Shown here piece by piece: positions 47,677 through 57,474 of a DNA stretch of 64,000 nucleotides. Source of the stretch: Candidatus Saccharibacteria bacterium RIFCSPHIGHO2_12_FULL_44_22. Lineage in GTDB: Bacteria; Patescibacteriota; Saccharimonadia; Saccharimonadales; Saccharimonadaceae. The stretch is from assembly GCA_001790515.1 (NCBI GenBank), contig MGCS01000004.1:48843-112842 (forward strand). Reading direction: 5' to 3'. The notes under the pieces are model-generated. The model worked only from the letters and a program-made list of their open reading frames with translations. It searched no databases and was not told the DNA's origin. The number at the start of each line of letters is the position of its first letter. Position 1 is the stretch's first letter. The position numbers and the translations under genes were made by a program.

Positions 47677-48253
47677 GATTGCACATGTCTCTGGCGTTGT
47701 CGCCGAAAAATTTGGAAGTTCAGTAATTGTTGATGTGCATGGCATTGGGTATGAAGTTGCCGTGGCGCTAGGTGACTTTGAGCGTGCACTGCTTAATGAA
47801 AGTGTAAAATTCTATACCCATCATCATATTCGCGAACAGTCGCAGGAGTTATTCGGCTTTTCGTCATTAGCTGCAAAAAAGCTATTTGAATTATTGATTA
47901 GCGTGCAAGGTGTCGGCCCAAAAGCCGCCCTTGCAATCTTGAGCCTTGATGAAAGCGAAGTAGTGCGTAATGCAATTGCCAACGCTGATGCTGGATACAT
48001 CACCAAAGCAACAGGTGTCGGCAAAAAGACAGCCGAACGTGTTGTTGTAGACCTATCTGACAAAGTCGGTATGCCACTTTACTATGACAATAAATCTACC
48101 ACAGGGATTGCACAATCGATCAATCATAGCGATGAAGCGCTTGAGGCGCTAATGGCGCTTGGCTATTCATTGAACGATGCGACAATGGCGCTTGAAGGTG
48201 TTTCGACTGAATTATCAACTGCTGATCGTGTAACACAGGCGTTAAGAGGGTAA
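47675..48253 (+). CDS. ruvA: Holliday junction branch migration protein RuvA
   Basis: RuvA binds the four-way junction and loads RuvB. The 192-residue protein has the N-terminal OB fold (MIAHVSGVVAEKFGSSVIVD, IGYEVAV, HHHIREQSQELFGF), two helix-hairpin-helix motifs (VQGVGPKAALAIL and ATGVGKKTAERVVVDL) and the C-terminal domain that contacts RuvB (EALMALGYSLNDA). CATAAT lies seven bases before the ATG. ruvB follows after three bases. Confidence 0.96.
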   Translation: MIAHVSGVVAEKFGSSVIVDVHGIGYEVAVALGDFERALLNESVKFYTHHHIREQSQELFGFSSLAAKKLFELLISVQGVGPKAALAILSLDESEVVRNAIANADAGYITKATGVGKKTAERVVVDLSDKVGMPLYYDNKSTTGIAQSINHSDEALEALMALGYSLNDATMALEGVSTELSTADRVTQALRG

Positions 48254-48256
48254 CGC

Positions 48257-49297
48257 ATGGCAATTGAGCGAATTGTAGACACGAGTGTCCATGACGAAAA
48301 TACCGATGAGCAGATTGTCGAAGTAACATTACGCCCGCAAACGTTTGATGACTATACCGGGCAGGCGCGTTTGAAGCGTAACTTAAAACTTGCCATTGAT
48401 GCCGCCAAGAAACGCGGTGATCCGATCGACCATGTACTTTTGTATGGTCCTCCCGGTCTAGGTAAAACAACGATGGCAACGGTGATTGCAAATGAAATGA
48501 GTACGAACATCCGCGTGACGGCTGGCCCTGCGATTGAGCGAGCAGGTGATCTTGCGAGCATTCTGACCAATCTTCAGGATGGTGATATATTATTCATCGA
48601 TGAAATCCACCGTCTCAGTCGGACTGTTGAAGAAGTGCTGTATAGTGCGATGGAAGACTTCAAATTAGATATTGTCATTGGTAAAGGGCCAGCCGCACGA
48701 AGTGTTCGTTTGGATCTGCCAAAATTTACTGTTATTGGTGCAACGACGCGAACCGGAGCATTGGCCGCACCACTTCGGGATCGATTTGGTCATATCTATC
48801 GTTTAGAATTTTACACTCCAGACGAGATTAGTAGTATTATTGCGCGCGCTTCGAACATACTTGAGACGAAGATTCATCCAGATGCGGCGGCAATGTTATC
48901 GACGCGAGCGCGACTGACGCCACGTATCGCCAACCGACTTCTTAAGCGCGTACGTGACTATGCTGATGTGAATGGTGACGGAATTATTGATACGACGATT
49001 ACGACTCAAGCCCTGCAACTACTCGAAGTCGATGAACTGGGATTGGATCCGGCTGACCGAAATTTGCTTGCAAGTATTATTGATAATTATGGTAATAACC
49101 CTGTTGGATTAAATACGATTGCAGCACTGACAGGTGATGAAGCAACAACAATCGAAGATTTTTATGAGCCATATTTGTTGCAGATTGGGTTTATGGAACG
49201 AACACCACGTGGTCGTCGAGTGACGGCAAAAGGCTACAAGCATCTAGGCAAAGTACATCCAGAACTAGCAGATAATGAAGATAAAAGATTGCTATAA
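48257..49297 (+). CDS. ruvB: Holliday junction helicase RuvB
   Basis: RuvB is the AAA+ motor of branch migration. The 346-residue protein has [19 protein letters not shown], Walker [10 protein letters not shown], Walker [11 protein letters not shown], sensor 1 [19 protein letters not shown] and a winged-helix end ([21 protein letters not shown]). All are strongly conserved. Its stop codon lies within the -10 box of the following gene. Confidence 0.97.
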   Translation: MAIERIVDTSVHDENTDEQIVEVTLRPQTFDDYTGQARLKRNLKLAIDAAKKRGDPIDHVLLYGPPGLGKTTMATVIANEMSTNIRVTAGPAIERAGDLASILTNLQDGDILFIDEIHRLSRTVEEVLYSAMEDFKLDIVIGKGPAARSVRLDLPKFTVIGATTRTGALAAPLRDRFGHIYRLEFYTPDEISSIIARASNILETKIHPDAAAMLSTRARLTPRIANRLLKRVRDYADVNGDGIIDTTITTQALQLLEVDELGLDPADRNLLASIIDNYGNNPVGLNTIAALTGDEATTIEDFYEPYLLQIGFMERTPRGRRVTAKGYKHLGKVHPELADNEDKRLL

Positions 49298-49304
49298 TAG
49301 TTAT

Positions 49305-50087
49305 ATGAATCCTGATCAACCACAGCAACCAGTTCAACCCGAGCAACCTCAGAAGCCTTCTGTAGTGCAGCCTGATTTTAGCCAGCCAGTTGCCTATGAT
49401 AAAGAGGGTCGACCACTCTATGCTCACCCACCGCAGCAGCCAATGCCGCAGCAAGTGGTTGTTCCCCAGGTTGTGCAAATGACACGCGCAGCAGAGCCGC
49501 AAATGCCACATATGAGCGATGAAGTGCTGGCTCGGCATGACGAATCAAAGAAGAAGCATCCATCACTCAATTTGAGTAGTGGCGAATATATTATTAATGA
49601 GATTCGCCGGCATCCGGTCGGCTTACTTCCTCCGATTGGCTTGGCGGGTTTTCTGAGTGTGCTCGTGCTTGGTGGGCTGGCCTATTACCCTCAGCTGGCT
49701 AGTGAGTATAATTGGCCTCCGGTTGAAGGCATTATCCTCCCTGCTTTATTGACCGTTTTTTTGTTTTGTCTTATTGGGTATATTGCCGTCTATGTGTATT
49801 TGAGTAATAGATTTTTCTTGACGAATGAGAGTGTGATCCAAGAAATCCAGACCAGTCTGTTCTCTCGCCGCGAGCAGACAGTGAGTCTTGCAAATATTGA
49901 AGACGCAAGTTATAGGCAACATGGTATTATTCAAACATTGCTTAACTATGGGTCGATTCGCTTATCAACTGAGGGCGAAGAGACAACCTACCGTTTTTAT
50001 TACGTCTCAAATCCAAAACGACAAATCGCAGTCCTTAATAATGCAGTTGAATCGTTCAAGAACGGTCGTCCGGTTACTGGCGAATAG
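49305..50087 (+). CDS. Membrane protein with bacterial PH (YdbS-like) domain and Pro/Gln-rich N-terminus
   Basis: The 260-residue protein has a disordered first 85 residues rich in Pro, Gln and Val, then two membrane helices (about 115-135 and 147-170) and a bPH_2 domain (YLSNRFFLTNESVIQEIQTSLFSRREQTVSLANIEDASYRQ, shown here in part, is its typical sequence: NRFFLT, SRREQ, SLANIED). The function of YdbS-like proteins is unknown. TATAAT (49293-49298) six bases before the ATG overlaps the stop of ruvB. The cytoplasmic Pro/Gln-rich tail may bind partners. Confidence 0.82.
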   Translation: MNPDQPQQPVQPEQPQKPSVVQPDFSQPVAYDKEGRPLYAHPPQQPMPQQVVVPQVVQMTRAAEPQMPHMSDEVLARHDESKKKHPSLNLSSGEYIINEIRRHPVGLLPPIGLAGFLSVLVLGGLAYYPQLASEYNWPPVEGIILPALLTVFLFCLIGYIAVYVYLSNRFFLTNESVIQEIQTSLFSRREQTVSLANIEDASYRQHGIIQTLLNYGSIRLSTEGEETTYRFYYVSNPKRQIAVLNNAVESFKNGRPVTGE

Positions 50088-50212
50088 CACAGCTAGTCTG
50101 CCTGTATCTAAAATCACCAGCTGTTCTTTATGCGAGAGCACTCTCTTTCTGGTTGTCTAGAATGGGTCTATAAGTTGAACGATGAAAATTTCTTTTGATT
50201 CAGAAGGAGCAT

Positions 50213-50662
50213 CTACTGATGACGGCTCTTTTTGATATATTCAGCTTCGTTGACAAGAGTGACTCGAAGGGTGTAGCTTTTACATTTGCCTTCACTGTCA
50301 CAATTGGTTGGCTCGTAGCGGTATTCTGATACCTGCTGTGTTGCAGACCCGCCAAGTTCGGATGCATCGACAACTTCATCGATTTTATATCCATTTGTGT
50401 CGGTGAGGAGTGCAGGATCCATTGCAGTCAGTACCCTTTCGTTCAATGTTTGTGGGTAGTAGTTATTTTTTGGATAAAATACTTCTTCGAGATTGTAGTA
50501 CATGGCATTGACGGCGATTTTTCGTTTCTCATCTTGATTGGCCGTCTGAAGATTGTTCTTTTGATAGAAAAAGAGGCTGCCAGCGACCGCGACAACAACG
50601 ATAACGATGAGTAGTTCAATAATGGTAAAACCAGCAGATTGACGACGAGAATGTGAATTCAT
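50213..50662 (-). CDS. Type IV prepilin-like protein
   Basis: The N-terminus MNSHSRRQSAG is a leader cut after Gly11, followed by FTIIELLIVIVVVAVAGSLFF with Glu at +5. The 149-residue protein has two Cys close together (TNCDSEGKCKSY) near the C-terminus that may form a disulfide. It is probably a minor pilin or pseudopilin. TATACT seven bases before the ATG on this strand makes it leaderless. It is separate from the pilus assembly genes by recA, recX and others. Confidence 0.88.
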   Translation of the reverse strand: MNSHSRRQSAGFTIIELLIVIVVVAVAGSLFFYQKNNLQTANQDEKRKIAVNAMYYNLEEVFYPKNNYYPQTLNERVLTAMDPALLTDTNGYKIDEVVDASELGGSATQQVSEYRYEPTNCDSEGKCKSYTLRVTLVNEAEYIKKSRHQ

Positions 50663-50790
50663 TTCTACTAGTATAGCAAAGTTTCGACGCGCACCATAGC
50701 AATGTTAATTATCAGTATATATTCAGAGTAATGTTTATGTCTACCGGCCGCCATGGTATAATAGTGATAGTAAATAAGAGAGGGGCTGTT

Positions 50791-51828
50791 ATGGCAAAAA
50801 AGACTGAAAAAGCTGAGATGGCAGAGAAGTCAACAACCGCAGAAGGAAAGCTAAAAGCACTAGGTCTTGCGATGGATCAAATTACAAAGCAATTTGGTGA
50901 TGGTTCTATCATGAAACTTGGTGAGGCAAATAAAGTAGACGTAGAGTTGATTTCATCTGGTGCATTGTCGCTAGACCTTGCTTTGGGTGGTGGGTATCCA
51001 AAAGGTAGGATTCTTGAGATCTACGGCCCGGAATCAAGTGGTAAGACGACCCTGACTCTTCATGCAATCGCAGAAGTACAACGGGCTGGTGGAACTGCTG
51101 CATTTATTGATGCTGAGCATGCACTTGATCCGTCTTATGCGCGTCGACTTGGTGTCGATACAGACAATCTCCTGGTGTCGCAGCCAGATAATGGCGAGCA
51201 GGCGCTCGAGATTGCCGAGACACTCGTTCGCTCAAACGCGGTTGATCTTGTCGTTGTGGACTCTGTAGCGGCACTTGTTCCCCAGGCGGAAATTGACGGA
51301 GATATGGGTGATAGTCATATGGGACTACAGGCTCGCCTTATGAGCCAAGCGCTTCGTAAATTGACAGGTATTATCAACAAGTCAAAGACGACGGTCATCT
51401 TCATCAACCAGATCCGTATGAAAATTGGTGTCATGTTTGGTAACCCAGAGACGACGACTGGTGGTAATGCGCTAAAATTTTACGCGTCAGTTCGCCTTGA
51501 TATCCGTCGTACCGGCCAAATTAAGAATGGCGAAGACATCATCGGTAATCGCACAAAAGTAAAGGTTGTCAAAAACAAGATTGCTCCACCATTCCGTATT
51601 GCTGAATTCGACATTATGTATAACGAAGGTATTAGTCAGACTGGTGATGTGCTTGATCTTGCGGTACTTCACGGTATCGTTGGAAAGGCCGGCGCATGGT
51701 TTGACTATAAAGATGCGAAGATCGGACAGGGACGAGAAGCGACGAAGGTCTACCTCAAACAAAATCCAGAAGTGCTCGCTGAAATCGATGCGCTCGTCCG
51801 CGAAAAAGTAGCCGAACTGGACGTATAG
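50791..51828 (+). CDS. recA: Recombinase RecA
   Basis: RecA forms filaments on single-stranded DNA, performs strand exchange and activates SOS. The 345-residue protein has [23 protein letters not shown], Walker [10 protein letters not shown], Walker [11 protein letters not shown], loop 1/2 [31 protein letters not shown] and [37 protein letters not shown], each quoted as landmark segments in order. AGAGAGGGG precedes the ATG at 50791, with TATAAT at 50756-50761. A basic N-terminal extension of about ten residues is unremarkable. Nudix and recX genes follow in the same operon. Confidence 0.98.
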   Translation: MAKKTEKAEMAEKSTTAEGKLKALGLAMDQITKQFGDGSIMKLGEANKVDVELISSGALSLDLALGGGYPKGRILEIYGPESSGKTTLTLHAIAEVQRAGGTAAFIDAEHALDPSYARRLGVDTDNLLVSQPDNGEQALEIAETLVRSNAVDLVVVDSVAALVPQAEIDGDMGDSHMGLQARLMSQALRKLTGIINKSKTTVIFINQIRMKIGVMFGNPETTTGGNALKFYASVRLDIRRTGQIKNGEDIIGNRTKVKVVKNKIAPPFRIAEFDIMYNEGISQTGDVLDLAVLHGIVGKAGAWFDYKDAKIGQGREATKVYLKQNPEVLAEIDALVREKVAELDV

Positions 51829-51831
51829 GTG

Positions 51832-52386
51832 ATGGCGACGGCGCATAACGAGCCATGGCAGGTGTACGCAGAGAACGGAGCCCCTCTCGAAGGGGTTTCT
51901 GCTTCTCGCAACGAGTTCAAGCAAAACCCAGCGCTTATTATGGGAGCTGCGCATGTATGGATCTGGCGAAAACAGGGAACGAATATCGAAGTCTTGCTGC
52001 AGAGGCGATCGCGATCAAAGAGCACATGGCCGGGGTATTTAGATATCTCTGCTGCGGGTCATATTGACGCAGGAGAATCTCCCGTAGACTCGGTGTTACG
52101 TGAGGCCCAAGAAGAGATTGATATAGATATCGAGGCTGAAAAGCTTTACTATGTTTTTAGTCTCAGGACTCCGCTAAGCGGTAGGGAGTTTGATGTCGTT
52201 TACCTCTATCAACTTGATAGGGATATTCAGTTTAACTTTAACGATGGTGAAGTAGATGAGTTACTATGGAAAAGCCTTGATGAATTTGAGGTGATGACAA
52301 AAAACCCAGAGGAATACAATCTTGTTCCTCAAGGTGAAGCCTATTTCCTATTACTTATTGCTGCTCTTCGTCGTCTGTCTTTATGA
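51832..52386 (+). CDS. Nudix hydrolase (IPP isomerase-like group)
   Basis: The 184-residue protein carries a complete Nudix box, GHIDAGESPVDSVLREAQEE, near residue 81, with the metal-binding Glu residues. LLQRRSRSKSTWPGYLDIS before it is typical of the YfcD/IPP isomerase-like group. The substrate is a nucleoside diphosphate derivative or similar, not defined. A GTG at 51829 directly after the recA stop is an alternative start. Its stop overlaps recX by four bases, so recA, this gene and recX are one operon. Confidence 0.87.
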   Translation: MATAHNEPWQVYAENGAPLEGVSASRNEFKQNPALIMGAAHVWIWRKQGTNIEVLLQRRSRSKSTWPGYLDISAAGHIDAGESPVDSVLREAQEEIDIDIEAEKLYYVFSLRTPLSGREFDVVYLYQLDRDIQFNFNDGEVDELLWKSLDEFEVMTKNPEEYNLVPQGEAYFLLLIAALRRLSL

Positions 52387-53048
52387 AAATAACAGCGATT
52401 ACTGCTCAGCAAAAAGATAAGAACCGTGTGAACATAATGGTTGACGGTCACTACCGGTTTTCACTCGATATCTATCAATACGCTGACCTAGGTATTCGTA
52501 TCGGAAAGGAATATACAGACGAAGAATTGACTGAGCTGGAAACAGAAAGTCAATTTGGTAAGATGTATGCTAGAGCGCTTGAATATTGTTTGATGCGACC
52601 GCATAGCGCCCGTGAGATGCGCGATTATTTGTATCGAAAAACGAGGGAGCAGAAAGTAAGGAATCGCAAAACCGGCGATATCATTACAAAACCTGGCGTC
52701 AGTACGTCAATCACCGAACGTGTGTTTGTGCGCTTGGTTGATAAGGGGTATATTGATGACGAAAAATTTGCACACTACTGGGTAGAGAATCGCAACATGA
52801 CAAAAGGCAGTAGCGCACGTAAACTACAATCAGAACTACAATCAAAAGGCGTCGAACGAAGTATCATCGAAAGACTACTCGATGCATCATCGCGAACAGA
52901 TAGCAGCGAGCTACAAAAAATTATTACAAAAAAGCAAGCGCGGTATCCAGACAAACAGAAGTTTATGCAGTATCTCGCCCGGCAGGGTTTTGGCTATGAT
53001 GACATTAAATCCGCGCTCGATGATGATGCGGGTAGCATGCAAAGCTAA
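52383..53048 (+). CDS. recX: RecA regulator RecX
   Basis: RecX binds RecA filaments and limits their activity. The 221-residue protein has an N-terminal extension similar to Gram-positive RecX (KITAITAQQKDKNRVNIMVDGHYRFSL), then the three-helix repeats (ALEYCLMRPHSAREMRDYL, VFVRLVDKGYIDDEKFAHYWVENR, YLARQGFGYDDIKSAL). It follows recA through the Nudix gene, the usual recA-recX arrangement with one insertion. It converges with the next gene and overlaps it by four bases. Confidence 0.9.
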   Translation: MKITAITAQQKDKNRVNIMVDGHYRFSLDIYQYADLGIRIGKEYTDEELTELETESQFGKMYARALEYCLMRPHSAREMRDYLYRKTREQKVRNRKTGDIITKPGVSTSITERVFVRLVDKGYIDDEKFAHYWVENRNMTKGSSARKLQSELQSKGVERSIIERLLDASSRTDSSELQKIITKKQARYPDKQKFMQYLARQGFGYDDIKSALDDDAGSMQS

Positions 53049-53629
53049 TCTTGCGAGTTATGTGATATGTCCGTTTGTGGTGACTGTTGCCTGAAGGGGT
53101 TGATATAGCTGTGTCCATTTTTTGTAATAGGCATTACTGTTGAATGTGCTTTTTCTTTGATGACTATTGCCTCATCTGTGACTTCGATAACTTGTGATCG
53201 ATGAATGAGTAGTTCAGAGTCATTAAAGCTTTTTAGTAGGGGTCGTCTGACAACGATTTGCTGTATAACGAAGCTGTCACTATCAATAATATAGTCCATT
53301 ACTTTCCCTAATTTATTTCTCTTTTCACTCAGTACTTGTTTATCTTTTAATGAAAAATGAAGGTCGTAGATTGGCTTTAGTTTAATCACGTCGTCAGGCT
53401 GGACAAATTCGTCACTTGAATCGACAATCATGCCGATCTGGCTAAATTCACGGATATCTTCAACGCGTAAAAGCGACAGTGGGTTGTCGAGAAGTTGTCC
53501 GGTGAGTTCGAAAGCGACAATCGATAGGTTATGAGGGTTGACTATCTCTGATTCAATGACAGCCAACTCACTGCCTGTTTGTAGACCTAGGATCGGGATA
53601 TTTGTAAGGTCTGTTCCACTAATGAGCAT
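53045..53629 (-). CDS. PRC-barrel domain protein
   Basis: The 194-residue protein has two PRC-barrel-like units (about 2-75 and 85-165). LTNIPILGLQTGSELAVIESEIVNP begins the first and KRNKLGKVMDYIIDSDSFVIQQIVV the second. PRC barrels occur in RimM (ribosome maturation) and in photosystem and sporulation proteins, where they bind partners. Its role here is unknown. TATACT six bases before the ATG makes it leaderless. The C-terminal tail is rich in Ser, Gln and Asp. Confidence 0.8.
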   Translation of the reverse strand: MLISGTDLTNIPILGLQTGSELAVIESEIVNPHNLSIVAFELTGQLLDNPLSLLRVEDIREFSQIGMIVDSSDEFVQPDDVIKLKPIYDLHFSLKDKQVLSEKRNKLGKVMDYIIDSDSFVIQQIVVRRPLLKSFNDSELLIHRSQVIEVTDEAIVIKEKAHSTVMPITKNGHSYINPFRQQSPQTDISHNSQD

Positions 53630-53656
53630 ACTTCTAGTATAGACGTTTATGTTGAA

Positions 53657-53944
53657 CTACTCAACGAAAGGGCTGTTACGAGGAGATGGGAACGTGATAG
53701 ATTGTGGAGTCTCACTACTGTCGCGCAGCGCTTCAATTTTTTTAATGGTATCTTCGTCAAAACTACTGCTGATAGTCTCGATTGCCGCCGTCTCGTCAAC
53801 GGCAGTAGGTTCTTGGAGTGTAAGAGTCAGGAGGAATACCGCTACTGCAAGGAGTAGCCCTATGCTTACTAGAAAAATAGTGGGGTGGTATTTGCTGAAA
53901 AAATGACTTATCGGTGTTGTTAGTGATGCTGCTGAAATTTCCAT
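53657..53944 (-). CDS. Small single-pass membrane protein of the pilus cluster
   Basis: The 95-residue product has a cytoplasmic N-terminus, one membrane helix (about 24-43) and a Ser/Glu/Asp-rich outer part. Its start overlaps the PilO-like gene's stop (TAATG), so it is the last gene of the pilus operon. By position it could be a PilP-like or accessory subunit, but sequence similarity is not visible to me. Confidence 0.65.
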   Translation of the reverse strand: MEISAASLTTPISHFFSKYHPTIFLVSIGLLLAVAVFLLTLTLQEPTAVDETAAIETISSSFDEDTIKKIEALRDSSETPQSITFPSPRNSPFVE

Positions 53945-54579
53945 TATCGTACGTAGACCTCTATATTAAGTGCACTGACCGTTACATTACCTGCCGTTTC
54001 TTCTTTGGTCATAGATATGCCCGAAAGTTGCATTTTTGTAAGGTTTTGTTCAACAAGATGCACAAAATTCATTAGTTTTGCGTAGCTGGTTGGCGATTTT
54101 ACATTAACAGAAGCGGTAATAGATTTCGGTGCAGCTGTTACTGGCGTGGTGACTGATGGTGTCGTAGGCTCACCGCTCTCGTTCGTGGCTGGTGCTGGTG
54201 CCGGTGTTGTCGCGCCGGTGGTTGCAGCACCAAAAGTATATCCAGAAATCGTTATGCCTGCTTTCGATGCATATTGATTAAGGTCTTTGATGATCTGATC
54301 TTGATACGCGTATGACTTGCTGTCAGCTACAACCCTGCCTGTTCGCTCGACCGTGTCGGTGTCTTGTGCAAGCTTGGTTTTTAGGATTTCTAAGTTTGCG
54401 ACGTTTTTGTCGCTGGTCTGTGCAGTAAGCGTACTTATGTGAACACTTTCAGCGTAATCCATTAACTGTATTCTCACAAAGTAGAACCCGACACTGGTAA
54501 TCGCAACCACCGCAACAATGCTAGCGATGAGTAATAGGCGTAGTCTTTGCGCGCTCAATCGTGTGGCTTTTTTCATCAT
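53944..54579 (-). CDS. pilO: PilO-like pilus assembly protein
   Basis: The 211-residue protein has a membrane helix (about 15-35), a coiled-coil stretch, a Pro/Thr/Ala-rich linker, and a ferredoxin-like domain (SITASVNVKSPTSYAKLMNFVHLVEQNL) typical of PilO. PilO pairs with PilN under the pilus motor platform. Its start overlaps the PilN-like stop by one base (TAATG). The linker within it is unusual. Confidence 0.72.
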   Translation of the reverse strand: MMKKATRLSAQRLRLLLIASIVAVVAITSVGFYFVRIQLMDYAESVHISTLTAQTSDKNVANLEILKTKLAQDTDTVERTGRVVADSKSYAYQDQIIKDLNQYASKAGITISGYTFGAATTGATTPAPAPATNESGEPTTPSVTTPVTAAPKSITASVNVKSPTSYAKLMNFVHLVEQNLTKMQLSGISMTKEETAGNVTVSALNIEVYVR

Positions 54580-55142
54580 TATTGTAGTTCCTTGTTAACG
54601 GTAACACTCATAGTTACATTAATTGGATATGCGCTATTTCCTCCGCCTTCGCTTTGACTGTCACTAATAGTTTGAAACGACACATTTGAAAATACTTGAG
54701 ATTCTTGGAATCTTTCTTTTAACGCGGTGGCAGCGTCGTAGTCTTTGGCCTGTGCAGTGATTGTTGTTTGATTTCCGAAATCAGCTGCACTGAGAGTCAA
54801 GTCATTGAGAATGACGCCTTTTGGAAGAAGACTCGTTACTGCAAAGACAACATCAGTATAGTTGATCTCTGTCGTGAGGATTTGCTTTGCAAGGGCTAGA
54901 TTATTTCGATATTCCTCTGCCTGTTGTTTAGTGGACGCATAGCTGCTAGCCTTTTCTTCGTTCACCTTATTCGTGTCTTCGGCGGTGATTTTGTTGGTTG
55001 TCAAAATAGCAAAGAATATACCGCAAGTAAGCATAAGAAAGACGACTGCACTGGCTGTAATGACATTGTAGCGTAATAATACGACATTCATTCGGGCTGC
55101 GCGTAATTCTTTTTTGTATTCTGTAGGTAATAGATTTATCAT
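54579..55142 (-). CDS. pilN: PilN-like pilus assembly protein
   Basis: The 187-residue protein begins MINLLPTEYKKELRAAR, the conserved PilN start that binds PilM, followed by a membrane helix (about 25-45), a coiled coil and a ferredoxin-like domain (LPKGVILNDLTLSAADFGNQ). The ATG at 55142 overlaps the pilM stop (ATGA); a GTG six bases earlier is the other choice. PilM, PilN and PilO form the inner-membrane alignment complex. Confidence 0.85.
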   Translation of the reverse strand: MINLLPTEYKKELRAARMNVVLLRYNVITASAVVFLMLTCGIFFAILTTNKITAEDTNKVNEEKASSYASTKQQAEEYRNNLALAKQILTTEINYTDVVFAVTSLLPKGVILNDLTLSAADFGNQTTITAQAKDYDAATALKERFQESQVFSNVSFQTISDSQSEGGGNSAYPINVTMSVTVNKELQ

Positions 55143-56191
55143 TTCCACATCGCTCCCTTTTGTACATTCGATAGACCTGCTACCGTTATGTAGCGTGAAC
55201 GGAACTGTTTTGCGGGTTGCGGTAGTTGACCAAAATCAAGTTGTTGCCATGGATTTGCTGTCCGCGCTGGCATGACGAGTTCGTTAGTAAAGTATTCGCC
55301 GATACCAGGTACATTACTGCCGCTACCTACAACAAGGACTTGTTCAAGCCGACGATCATTGCTGAGTCGTTCGTTATAATAACGAATCACCTTGCGCGTT
55401 TCTGTAATAATTCCCCTTAGCGATGGACGAAGCGCAGCAGTCAATTTTTCTTGACGAGCTCCTGGTGCAAGTCCGTTGAGGACTTTTAGCTGGTGAGCGT
55501 TTTCTAGTGTCACGCTTAACTTTTTGGCAATATCGAGCGTGAACGTATTTCCTCCGGTTCCAATACCTCCAGTAATACGAACAGATCCATCTAGGACGGC
55601 AATGTCGGTGTTTGCGGCGCCGATATCAACAATTACAGTTGGCAGATGGCCTTCTTCGGTCAATTTCAGCACGCGAGCAACGGCATTGATTGCAGGTTCG
55701 ATCATATTGACCGTTAGTCCTGCGTCTTCGCATGACGCAAGTGCGTTGTCAACAAGTTTCTTTGGGACGGCACTCATAATAACGGTGAGTACTTTGTCAT
55801 TTCGTTCAATCACTTCGTAGTCGACGTAGAGGAGCGACATAGGCAGTGGGATATATTGACTTACTTCGATTGCGACAGCATCTGCAAGTGTTTTTTCTGC
55901 AGACAATGGGACAGTGAACGTTCGAGAAAATGTTCGAGATGTTGGGATGCCAAGTACAACTTGGTCGCTGCCTAAACTACCAACAAGTTTGCTATCAAGC
56001 ATGCTGCGGAGGCTTTCACTAAGATAGTTGTCATCTTCGTCGAATGCTTTTTTAATACGCAGTGGGTCGAGGTCGATATTGCCGTAGCCAAGTACCTGTT
56101 GCTTGTGTAAATCGATCGACATGAGCTTCATGTCCGTGCTACTGATATCAAGTCCGATGATTGGTTTGTCTTTGTAAAATAGTTTGTTCAT
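55139..56191 (-). CDS. pilM: Pilus assembly ATPase-fold protein PilM
   Basis: PilM is an actin-like cytoplasmic protein that binds PilN. The 350-residue protein has IIGLDISSTDMKLMSID, EVSQYIPLPMSLLYVDYEVI, IVDIGAANTDIAVLDG with the nucleotide-binding Asp, GGIGTGGNTFTLDIAKKL and LVVGSGSNVPGIGEYF, all typical. The ATG at 56191 is chosen over a GTG at 56200; TATACT lies about 25 bases upstream. It is the third gene of the pilB-pilC-pilM-pilN-pilO operon order. Confidence 0.92.
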   Translation of the reverse strand: MNKLFYKDKPIIGLDISSTDMKLMSIDLHKQQVLGYGNIDLDPLRIKKAFDEDDNYLSESLRSMLDSKLVGSLGSDQVVLGIPTSRTFSRTFTVPLSAEKTLADAVAIEVSQYIPLPMSLLYVDYEVIERNDKVLTVIMSAVPKKLVDNALASCEDAGLTVNMIEPAINAVARVLKLTEEGHLPTVIVDIGAANTDIAVLDGSVRITGGIGTGGNTFTLDIAKKLSVTLENAHQLKVLNGLAPGARQEKLTAALRPSLRGIITETRKVIRYYNERLSNDRRLEQVLVVGSGSNVPGIGEYFTNELVMPARTANPWQQLDFGQLPQPAKQFRSRYITVAGLSNVQKGAMWK

Positions 56192-56243
56192 GATGCCCAC
56201 ATTGTTTTATTGATGTTAGTATAGCATGCCATTATGCTTATGC

Positions 56244-57470
56244 CTAGCCTTGAATATTCTGTGCAAGACTAGCGATTGGCCCCATGACACTGACCGCGAT
56301 AAGACCCACTGCACTACCCATAATGACGATCATGACTGGTTCGATAATCGAACTAAGACTGGCAATAGCGGTGTCGACTTCTTCCTCATAAAATTCGGCG
56401 ACCTTAATGAGAACGACATCTGTTTGTCCTGTTTCTTCGCCGACAGAAAGCATCTGTGACACGATTGATGGGAATAGATCATCAGCTTCAAGGATATGAG
56501 ACAGCTGCTGGCCATTTTTTACTTGGTCGATCGAATCAAGGAGGGCTTCTTCGTATACTTTGTTTCCAAGTGCATGCGCGGTAACGGTCAATGTCTCAAG
56601 GATTGATACACCTGCGCCGTTCAGTGACGAGAATGTTCGGGCAAAACGCGCGATGATAACTTTGCGGATGACACCATTTACTGCGGGTACTTTTAGTACG
56701 AATCTATGGAATAGCTTCTTTCCTTTTGGTGTTTTGATATATCGAAGCACGCCCCAGACGCCGCCGAAAAAAGCTGGAATGACAATAAACCAATAGGCAA
56801 GGATGAAGTCGCTGATAGCAAGCATCGCTAATGTCACAGCAGGTAATTCGCCGTCTCCTCCGCTTAGATCGGTGAGAATTTTGCCAATCTGTGGAATAAC
56901 AAAAAGCATCAGTCCGAAAAAGCCAATAACCGTAATGAACATCAGAACCATCGGGTAAGTCATGGCGCTTTTTACCTTTTTACGAATCGTTGAGTTTTTC
57001 TCCTGCTGAAGCGCGAGTCGTTTGAGGATCTCGTCTAGGATTCCGGCTGTTTCGCCAGCACGAACCATGTTTACATAGACATCGCTAAACGTGTTTGGGT
57101 ATTTGTCGAGCGCATCGCCAAGTGTCGAACCTCCCTCTACGTCTTTGATAACCCCAACGAGGATACCTTTTAGCGCCGGGCTTTCAGAGTGCTGCTCAAG
57201 TGAACTTAATGAGCGAAGGAGTGGCACGCCAGCGCTCACCATCGCAGATAGCTGTCGCGTGAATACAACGAGGTCATCGGATTTTACTTTGTTGCCGCCA
57301 AGAAGGTTGTTGACCGAAAATTTACTTTTTTTACGTTCAAGTGTCACACTGAGTGGGCGAAGATTCTGCTTTTTGAGAGCCTCTATAACCGATGTTTCAT
57401 CGTTGGCATCAAGTGAACCGCTCGTCGTCTTATTAGTTTCTGATGTTGCTGTATATTGATATCGTGGCAT
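56244..57470 (-). CDS. pilC: Type IV pilus inner-membrane platform protein PilC
   Basis: PilC is the rotor on which PilB and PilT act. The 408-residue protein has two T2SSF domains (LVVFTRQLSAMVSAGVPLLRSL and ARFARTFSSLNGAGVSILETL) and three membrane helices (about 168-190, 215-237 and 380-400). AGETAGILDEIL and VGEETGQTDVVL are the conserved GExxG motifs. It follows pilB after four bases. The length and layout are typical. Confidence 0.95.
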   Translation of the reverse strand: MPRYQYTATSETNKTTSGSLDANDETSVIEALKKQNLRPLSVTLERKKSKFSVNNLLGGNKVKSDDLVVFTRQLSAMVSAGVPLLRSLSSLEQHSESPALKGILVGVIKDVEGGSTLGDALDKYPNTFSDVYVNMVRAGETAGILDEILKRLALQQEKNSTIRKKVKSAMTYPMVLMFITVIGFFGLMLFVIPQIGKILTDLSGGDGELPAVTLAMLAISDFILAYWFIVIPAFFGGVWGVLRYIKTPKGKKLFHRFVLKVPAVNGVIRKVIIARFARTFSSLNGAGVSILETLTVTAHALGNKVYEEALLDSIDQVKNGQQLSHILEADDLFPSIVSQMLSVGEETGQTDVVLIKVAEFYEEEVDTAIASLSSIIEPVMIVIMGSAVGLIAVSVMGPIASLAQNIQG

Positions 57471-57474
57471 GGGT

